From Gnetum montanum (taxonomy: Eukaryota > Streptophyta > Gnetopsida > Gnetales > Gnetaceae), in NCBI GenBank assembly GCA_015680685.1, contig MNCI01011336.1:187877-251876 (forward strand): 64,000 nt of DNA. The letters run 5' to 3'. Below are positions 57,301 to 64,000 of this stretch, one piece after another; the stretch's first letter is position 1, and each line of letters starts with the position of its first letter. Below the pieces are notes generated by a model. That model searched no databases. It was not told the DNA's origin and saw only the letters and a program-made list of their open reading frames with translations. The translations under genes and the position numbers were made by a program.

Positions 57301-57830
57301 AATTAATTTTCCTTGGAAATCTCCAAGGAAAGGTCTTGAATCCCCATTCTTACATTAATGGTGCTTAACCATGTCCTCCCCATGATGATAAGGAAGTTCC
57401 CCTTATAGTTCTCCACATAGATCACTAGAAAATCAATAGGATAGGACCACCCATAAACAATGGTCATGATGTCCTCTACTAATCTTAATGGAATAGTGAT
57501 GGATTGGTCTAACAACTCCAGTTTGATGTTACTCTTTTTTAGAGAAGGTGGGCTATAGGATTTTTACATCTCATGAGAAATTAAGTTAAATCTAAAACCT
57601 AAATTCATAATACCTTTGCATGGTTCATTTTCAACAATCTGCAAGTAAATGAGAGGACTTTTAGGATTAGATTTTTTATTGAGAAGATGGTTAGACTTGA
57701 TCCAATCTATGACCACATGGGTCAACATGATAGTATGCAGCTAGGAAGCATTTTGGTTTGAAGGATGTTTAATATGGATTTTTGAGGTTAAATTGGCAAG
57801 GTCCATAGCCACAAGTGTTTGAGAGGGCTT
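57301..57830 (-). pseudogene. AthE retropepsin region
   Basis: CKGIMNLGFRFNLIS corresponds to the active-site loop with Asp changed to Asn, as in AthB. LELLDQSITIPLRLVEDIMT and FLIIMGRTWLSTINVRMG follow. Ends before a TAA/TAG-rich linker. Confidence 0.75.
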
Positions 57831-58099
57831 CATGGAACTACTACTTTTGAAAAATGGCCTCTTACAAGGCTTGGGTTTAGGACCACTAGGATAAGGAGAT
57901 GACTATAAATTTACCACCCTCATGATGTTTCTTTACTATGGCAAGGCAAGTATTTTACCCTGCATAGATGGAGCAAGTGACAAAGTTATGATTGGTGATG
58001 GCGAAGGAGTGGATGATTGTGGAGGATAATAAAAAAATTAGAGACTCCCATCTTGGAGAAGATGCTTTGTAGTACTTTGGAGGGTAATAATGGTGTTGG

Positions 58100-60300
58100 A
58101 AGGAAGCATGACTAGAGGAGTCACATGAAGATACCAGCTACTAAATGTAGTAACCATAGGAATCTAGTTGGCGATAAGGATATTGCTAGCTTGGAGGTGG
58201 CATCTCCCTTCACTATGGGTGTTGCCACTGTTGGTACTATTACTGATGTTGAGGTGGTGCTCCACTTGAATAGTAAGCTTGTTGGTGAGACTATTGTCAA
58301 TAGTTTCCTTCTGAATAAGTCAACCTTCTGGGTGATTTCTATTTTGTCAATTTAGAATTTAAAGTGTACACCCCAAATTCTTATAGGTGTGACAATATTA
58401 AACAACATCCCTTAGGATGTTTGTGTTGGAAAATGTCACATCCATCATCATAAGTCTCTAAATCTATAATCTCCTCTGCTATTGCAACTTTACCCTTATA
58501 CTTGTGATATCCCTATTCAACATCCTTCTTCTTCCTTTGTTCACGACCACTACCTCCTTAGACTCTGCATTCCTCTACAATCTTCCAAGTGTTTTGGAAC
58601 TTCTCATCCAACAAGTCTTACATCTTGTCCACCATAGCTAATATTTCAATAATAGATTTTCTTATTAGCAAGATTTTCCTTTGCACCGCTTCATCAAGTG
58701 GTGCCTCCTTCTCACTTTCATAGAAATGAACTTTCCTCTTACAAATGGAGGGGTCTCTATTGTACTCCTCCATACTTTTTTCCATTTCTTCATCTCTCCT
58801 TCCTCTTTCACCATCTGATTTATGAACCTTTGAATCTAATGGGTTCTTAGCTCAGAAAGTCTTCTTTAGGCATAGACCGAAGGGTTCTTCTTGTCTTAGT
58901 TCTAAGCCCATCTATGATATGGCATAGTTGATCCTATTTGAAATAACCATAGCCTGGGCATCAGTGTAATAAAGAGTAGTACTTATCGATGGCTGCATCC
59001 AAGGACTCATGATTTTCTTGTTTCCAACCTTGGATTTGCCTTTGCAAGTTCAATACTCTAGAGTATGTTTAATACTTGTCATTGAACAACTCCAACATCT
59101 TACTCGATTGACAAATGGATTCTAGTTCTAAGGATTAGTACCAATTTTTAGCTTCTTTAATAAGTTTCCTCAAGAATAATTTTAGCTTTTATCATTCATT
59201 TTCAACATTTTGTAAGGCAAAGGCTTCATGGAAGGCTTGCAAATGGTTTTGTGGATCTAAGTTATATCCCCCCTTAAATTTGGGGATATTGTTCATATTT
59301 AGCCATTTGATATGGCTATCCTTCAAGTTCTTGGCAAGGATTTTGATAGCCTTTGAAATATTCAACATGTTTCTTGTAGCTAGTAGAGGCTCATTGTAGT
59401 CATAATGGTCTTTATGGTCCCTATCATGGCTATGGTACTTATGATGAGTCCTACTATGCCTTCTCTCTTTATGGTGCTCCTCCCCTTGTTACTATTCCTA
59501 TATTTGCTCTTGATTGTCATAATGGGATCTATGATCATTCCTATCCTACAGTCCATCACCATCCTAATCCCTATTTTTCTATTTTTTTCCTTGACATCTA
59601 CTTTTGTTGTTGGAGTTCGAAGAGAAAGATGATGAAGATGATCAAGAGGGTGAAGAAGAAGGAGAATCAACATTAGAGTGGTGCATGTAGGATCCATTCT
59701 TCAATTCCTACCATGATCCAAGTGTTTGTATCTATCTTGGTGCTTATCATTATTCTTGTCTTTGGGTGATTGACTATATATTCCATCTTTTGAGGTCCCC
59801 TAGTCTTGAGACCTATTCTTTGCATCACCAAGGTTGTCCATAGTTGATTACAACTTTTTGTTAAGGGTCTCCCCATCAAAGAAAGGGGGAGAATCTTTGT
59901 ATTGGGAATATTTCAAAAAGAAGTCCTTGTTGTCTTTGTGTTCTTCCAAGAATAAGTCAGTAGAGAACCTCTTGCCTTTTGAAGCCTCATAACATGCTTC
60001 CATTTGTCAGTCTTTCCTTTGTTGACCATTTGTGGGGTGATAGGACCTATAAAGTGGATCTTGGACTTCATATTTTGAATTAAGTCTAGTGATGCCATAA
60101 TGGATTAGATTGTTCATTAGTATTGCAAGCACTAATCAGTTGTGAGGCAACATAATGTTACCCTCCATATCACTCCAATGAAGCTTTTCATCTTGATGTA
60201 GGACAAAGGTGAAGTTTGGCATGTAGGGATCAAGATGAATGTAGACAACATAGAATTGTTGTGGCATTTTATTTTTAGGAATATCCTATTTCTAGTTGGT
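58100..60300 (-). pseudogene. AthE gag
   Basis: FTFVLHQDEKL and DMEGNIMLPHN near 60200-60150; serine-rich SPSSSPS near 59650; NISKAIKILAKNLKDSHIKW, IPKFKGGYNLDPQNHLQAF and ALQNVENE near 59340-59190, the capsid-like core; DSSSHASFQHHYYPPKYYK near 58105. Same order as AthD. Several stops and at least two frame changes. The start is not certain. Confidence 0.7.
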
Positions 60301-60358
60301 TCTATCATCTTTGTAGGATACACTATCTTTTCTAGTTAGCGCACTCAACTAGACTAAG

Positions 60359-60376
60359 TTCCCAACAATGGTGCCA
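60359..60376 (-). other. Primer binding site of AthE
   Basis: TGGCACCATTGTTGGGAA, one base after the LTR end, resembles the Asp-tRNA PBS of Athila elements (TGGCGCCGTTGCCGGGGA) after C-to-T and G-to-A changes. Confidence 0.75.
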
Positions 60377-60377
60377 A

Positions 60378-61241
60378 TGATGAGTAGCAAGTAGTCCCTC
60401 CACTCAACCATATAAATCACAAGCATTCAACAGTGATTTGGTTGAATCTCGTAGACTTAGCCATTAAGTGTATCAATAGACCATGATAGTGTCATGAGAT
60501 TTATGATTGTTGTCTTCTTTGCTTCACTTGTGTAAGATCATTTGTCTGGTTAAGTCTAAGCCAAGGCACATGATAGTTGTTCATATTTTATATTTTATTT
60601 ATTTAATCTAAGTATGAAATAAAGATAATTAATTAAAAATTAACTATTTAACTATCTAATTATCCTTAATCTAACTAGCCTAACATAAGCATCTGAGCCC
60701 ACTTTTCGTTTGCACCATGAACTTTTCTTAACACTACTAGGTTACTAAGTGTCTATCGTTGGCCATACCAAATAGCCACTACTAGGATTATCAAGCATTA
60801 ATCGATATGTTCAAAGTGGTTGTACTTATGTGTTTGTTATTAATTTCATTAATTAACAAAGGAAATGAATGTAAAACACATGAAAATAAACATTAATCTA
60901 TTTTAAGTGCTACAAGAAGTTCCAAGAGTCGCATCTTTATTACCATCACATCAAAGTATCTAGGCACAATGATGATCAAATAAGGATTTGTACAATACTT
61001 GAAGTCCAAGTGTGGGCACTCAAAAAATATTTTAACTCTAGGTTAAGAAAACTACAAGACCTTAGCTATGCTATTGATTTAATGTGCAATAAATGTAGTG
61101 GGTATGTGTATTTATATAGGCATGACATGAGACTATGTCAATGCATCAAACTATGCATTAACAGGGCTGCATCGATGAGACTATGTTGATGGGGATACGT
61201 CAATGCATGCCTGTTGGTGTAGCTAGTCATATAATTCATCA
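60378..61241 (-). repeat. 5' LTR of AthE (864 bp)
   Basis: Minus strand: starts TGATGAATTATATGAC, ends GCTACTCATCA. TATA CCTATATAAATAC at 61119-61107. U3 has repeated GATGCATTGAC and CATAGTCTCATG words. U5 holds AACCTAGTAGTGTTAAG words as in the other Athila LTRs. Confidence 0.8.
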
Positions 61242-62060
61242 CCTTCTTTTCTTCCTAATTTTTCATAAAAGTTATCCAAGACCTTATGTTTGGCTTTGGC
61301 TATTACTACAATTGCCTCCTTTTTGCATTTTTGTAAATTAGCCTATTTTCTTAGCTACTGCTTTGTTGCCTTTCCTTATTTTGGATAGCATGTTGCACTT
61401 CATCACTATACCACCATGTCTCCTTCAGGACATATTTTTTATCTTTTATTTCACCTAAAATGTTCTTTACAATTTTTTGAATGCAAGTTTCTAACTGCCC
61501 CGAATTAAATTTGTAGGGTAATCTCAATTCTAAGTGCTTTTGTGAAGTAATTGTTCTCTAAATAAGGTGATATTATTTTCTTTCAAATTTTACCACTTTA
61601 TGCATTTAGTCCTTTTCTCATGTTACTTTTAAAGCTCTATATAGCTAAATCCATGATTATTAGTTGATGCTAAGTTACAAGACACTTAATTCAATTGCCA
61701 TGGTAATATACTTGTACTACTTTATCTTTGACATATTAATCAATGACGATGCCCACTCCATTTTGGTTATTTTCTTTTCCTGATTAGAAGAGTTTGTAAC
61801 CCTAACCTAAATCATTAGCTTTTTCCCCTTTTCATATGGTTTTTTAGAGGCAAGTAATGTCAATTCTTCATCTTTTCATGGAGTTGATAATTTTAGATGT
61901 CTTTTTATTGAGAGTACTAATGTTCCATGCTGCTAATTGAAATTTATGTTGCTAGACTTGCTTCTTTACCTATACTTGTCCTTGATGTAAAAACCCTTGT
62001 CTAATTTTCACAACATTCAAGCAACGATGTTATGTGTTGTTTTTGGAAGATACCCTAGCA
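61242..62060 (-). pseudogene. RTE-type LINE fragment, endonuclease region, internally deleted
   Basis: On the minus strand, LAAWNISTLNKKTSKIINSM (61935-61876) is the endonuclease start; ITCL, EGYKLF-like and NGVGIVID (about 61765) and KDKVVQVYYHG follow. The frame then jumps to MDLAIKSFKSNMRKG-like sequence and a Lys-rich EAIVVIAKAKHK segment near the left end, which in RTE elements lies well beyond the endonuclease. So the middle of the endonuclease is missing, and RT is cut off by AthE. Stops are frequent. Plant RTE-like LINEs have this WN(I/V)xTL...GVGI pattern. Confidence 0.6.
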
Positions 62061-62264
62061 AGTCCTTATCTCTTGTAATTGTTGTGCATTGCAATGGGGG
62101 AATGCCCTAACATTTGTAAAATATGGAAAAGAATTCATCCATGAGATTTGGTAACTCTTCCTTTCATGTCCAAGTTTGGGACCAGAGTTGGTGAAGTTTA
62201 TCACAAAGCTTTATCTATAAGATATTTCATATGTAAGTAGCAACATGTATTCATCTATGGATTT
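62061..62264. other. Possible LINE 5' part, otherwise unassigned
   Basis: Continues upstream of the RTE fragment on the minus strand without a clear frame. No gene is supported. Confidence 0.3.
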
Positions 62265-62349
62265 ACTTGAGTTTTTTTTATAAAATCCAAAGGTTCTTGG
62301 TAAATGNACTTGAGTTTTTTTTATAAAATCCAAAGGTTCTTGGTAAATG
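62265..62349. other. Scaffold join with duplicated 42-base overlap
   Basis: 62265-62306 and 62308-62349 are identical on either side of the n at 62307. Confidence 0.9.
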
Positions 62350-63070
62350 TAAACATAAAGTTTCAATTTCAAAATCATTAAGGGTTTTATTTAGAATATG
62401 TTTTTTATACAATAGAACCAAGAAAAAATGTGAAACAATGGCCATTAATTAAAATCATATTATTGTACTAGTATAGAAAATATAATCATTAGCCAAGGAA
62501 GTAGAAAATGTAAAATTATTTTATGTATGATTTAATTACAAATGTTTAATTTGCAATTTTGCAACAAGAATAAAGAGGGCAAGCCATAGGTCATTTGGTA
62601 TGCCTGTAAAATGCTTTGTGTTCTTGAAATATGCTCTTGTCCTTGTCTATCTATCTAAAGATTTAGGGAAAAAAGCTATAGGTTAAATGTTGGAAATGTC
62701 ATTAAACTCTAATTCTTATGTTTAGTTCATTAGTATGTTATAGTCAGATTGTATTTCTTATATACTTATAATGGCGCTTTTGAGTTCTTTTTAGCTATGA
62801 TATTTTTGTTGTGTTAAAGCAGCACGATAAGATCGTTTGATTCCCACGATTTGTATAATCTCCCATTATCGTTAATATGTTCTACGGTGATACGTGTAAA
62901 TCATAAAGAAACATTGAAGAACAAGCGAAAAACAGTGTAAGTAGATGGAAGGAGTAATGCATGATACTGTATTTAGAATAAATGCCAATGCTAGGCAGAG
63001 GCTGAGGTAGCATGGAGGTAGCATGGAGGTAGCCTGTGGAGGAAGTGCAAGCCAGCGACAGCCCTGGCAT
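62350..63070. other. AT-rich intergenic sequence
   Basis: No coding frame or element end is recognised. The right part, from about 62900, may be downstream flank of the thaumatin-like gene, with short repeats such as CATGGAGGTAGC twice (63013-63038). Confidence 0.5.
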
Positions 63071-63073
63071 TCA

Positions 63074-63086
63074 TTTATTATTTATT
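63074..63086 (-). terminator. Polyadenylation signals of the thaumatin-like gene
   Basis: AATAAA occurs twice on the minus strand (63086-63081 and 63079-63074), about 130 bases after the stop codon. Confidence 0.6.
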
Positions 63087-63214
63087 CAGACACACAGGAA
63101 CGATGCATGCGGTGGTGGTGGGGTGGGAAATTGAAAATGAAAGGGCAAGTAAAACGCAAGAGCAAGAGCTAAATAAGTGCTAAGTAATTAATTGCAAAAT
63201 TCAAGTGAAATTAA

Positions 63215-63846
63215 TTAACCGCAGAAGGAGATGCGGTAGTTGCCACCGGAGGGGCAGGTGAAGGTGGAGGAAGTATCATCCTTGGCGTAGCTGTAAGCCT
63301 GGGGGCACTGGTCCTTGAAGAATCGGCTGTAACCGGTGGGAGCACAATTGTCGGTGAAGGAGCCGGTGCAGCAGTACTGAGGCTGCTGGAATTTGTTGCA
63401 GGCGCTGGTGCATCCGCCGGGGACTTTGAGTTGCTCTGGGCAAAGGCTGTTGATGTCTTTGTTGCAGTTGACAGTGGGGCAGCCTGGGCTTGATGGGTAG
63501 ATTGACAAGGGAACGTTGAAGCCATCCACGAGGGAGATGTCATAGAAGTCGGTATTCTTGGCATCGTTGCCGTTCAGTGTGATCTCTGCCAGAGAGCTCG
63601 GCACGGCACCGGAGACGGTGCAGCTGAGCTGCCCGGCGCAGTCGCCGGTCTGGCAGGAGCCACGGCCTTCGGCATCGAAGGTGCAGCCGGTGCGGCCCCA
63701 TATGCGGGCTGCCTTGGTGCCCACCACTAAGTCGAAGGTCCATGGCTGTGCCTGCGGCATCAACTGCTGACCTCCGCCGGGCAACGCGGCTGCCCACACC
63801 GGGTACCCGCATTTGTTCTCCACCGTTATCGTAGCTGCTCTTGTGC
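63215..63846 (-). CDS. Thaumatin-like protein (PR-5 family), last exon
   Basis: The frame is intact from a splice acceptor (TTTTAACACAG ending at 63847) to TAA at 63217-63215, about 210 codons. It starts [20 protein letters not shown], close to a mature PR-5 N-terminus. All 16 cysteines of the large class are present. Signature GRTGCTF...GSCQTGDC near residues 45-63; the acidic cleft residues (Arg in ARIWGR, Glu in SLAEITL, Asp in [10 protein letters not shown] and CNKDI) are in place; C-terminal YRISFCG. These secreted defence proteins bind or cut beta-glucans. Exon 1 with the signal peptide lies beyond the window. Codon third positions are GC-rich, unlike the surroundings. The sequence resembles conifer PR-5 proteins, some of which are pollen allergens. 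Confidence 0.92.
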
Positions 63847-64000
63847 CTGTGTTAAAAGTGAAAAAGTTATATTGAAAGTTTGAAACTGAAATTGAAATTT
63901 AAGTACTTTTGAGATTGAAATTGAAATTATATTGCAGACGTAAGAGATGTTCTGGATGTAAATAATCGAACATTCAGATAGACGTGAAAAGAACCTGGGT
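63847..64000 (-). other. Intron of the thaumatin-like gene (3' part)
   Basis: AT-rich, with repeats of TTTCAATTTCAA ahead of the acceptor. Introns near the signal peptide junction are common in PR-5 genes. The donor is beyond the window. Confidence 0.6.

Larger units (their letters stand above)
56434..61241 (-). mobile_element. AthE: Athila-type element, minus strand, 5' half
   Basis: On the minus strand: 5' LTR (61241-60378), PBS, gag (about 60300-58100), protease (57800-57300), linker and RT start (57000-56434), then broken by TatC sequence. Gag, protease and PBS are homologous to AthD and AthB. Confidence 0.8.

Noticed and set aside
63211-63564. Minus-strand 117-residue frame rich in Ala/Ser/Pro overlapping the PR-5 exon
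   Set aside because: It is an out-of-frame reading of the GC-rich thaumatin-like exon.

Overview
This window looks like nuclear DNA from a large-genome seed plant, most likely a conifer. Nearly 60 kb is nested, decayed LTR retrotransposons. The only clearly intact host gene is a 16-cysteine thaumatin-like (PR-5) gene at the right edge, on the minus strand; its sequence resembles the conifer PR-5 proteins. The species cannot be named from sequence alone. Three single 'n' characters (2720, 51582, 62307) mark scaffold joins. Names used below: TatA/B/C for Ty3-gypsy elements of Tat/Ogre type, AthA to AthE for Athila-type elements.

Layout: 1-7982 TatA (minus strand, 5' LTR at 6737-7982) is inserted in the gag of TatB (plus strand, 7983-21773), which is itself inserted in the pol of AthA (plus, 21774-29442). 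A Ty1-copia element follows (about 29443-33905), joined directly to the AthA 3' LTR without a 5' LTR of its own. An AT-rich and simple-repeat stretch (33906-37940) leads to AthB (plus, to about 45256, lacking RT/RNase H/integrase) and to a minus-strand Athila fragment, AthC (45420-47069). Next comes a mosaic: an Athila 5' LTR and gag (AthD, 47070-50280) fused to Tat-type RT and RNase H without integrase and a Tat 3' LTR (TatC, 50281 to about 55726/56433). That lies against AthE (minus, 56434-61241), followed by a degraded RTE-type LINE (61242-62060), AT-rich spacer and the thaumatin-like gene.

The most unusual content is in the Tat family. TatB carries, on the strand opposite to gag-pol and between protease and reverse transcriptase, an eight-exon gene with its own TATA box (minus strand, about 15017 to 9995). 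All seven introns have GT-AG ends and the exon phases agree. It would encode about 1055 residues and begins with an FCP1/NIF-like HAD phosphatase fold whose catalytic aspartates are replaced. TatA carries the same gene 5' part, in the same relative place, with the same lost residues. Both copies hold a dense array of the palindrome CAGCGTATACGCTG in intron 1 and in the leader of this gene; the same word fills the LTR U3 and the gag leader. TatC has a different palindrome array (GCTACGCTA...TAGCGTAGC) at the same LTR position. I suggest, as inference, a gene-capturing retrotransposon family whose antisense product or another element protein may act through co-evolving short DNA motifs.

A second theme is the Athila family: three copies of a long coiled-coil-like third ORF, preceded in two of them by an internal TATA region that repeats words of the LTR U3. 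Almost all coding regions are broken by TAG/TGA stops that look like C-to-T decay, with few indels, as expected of methylated old insertions.
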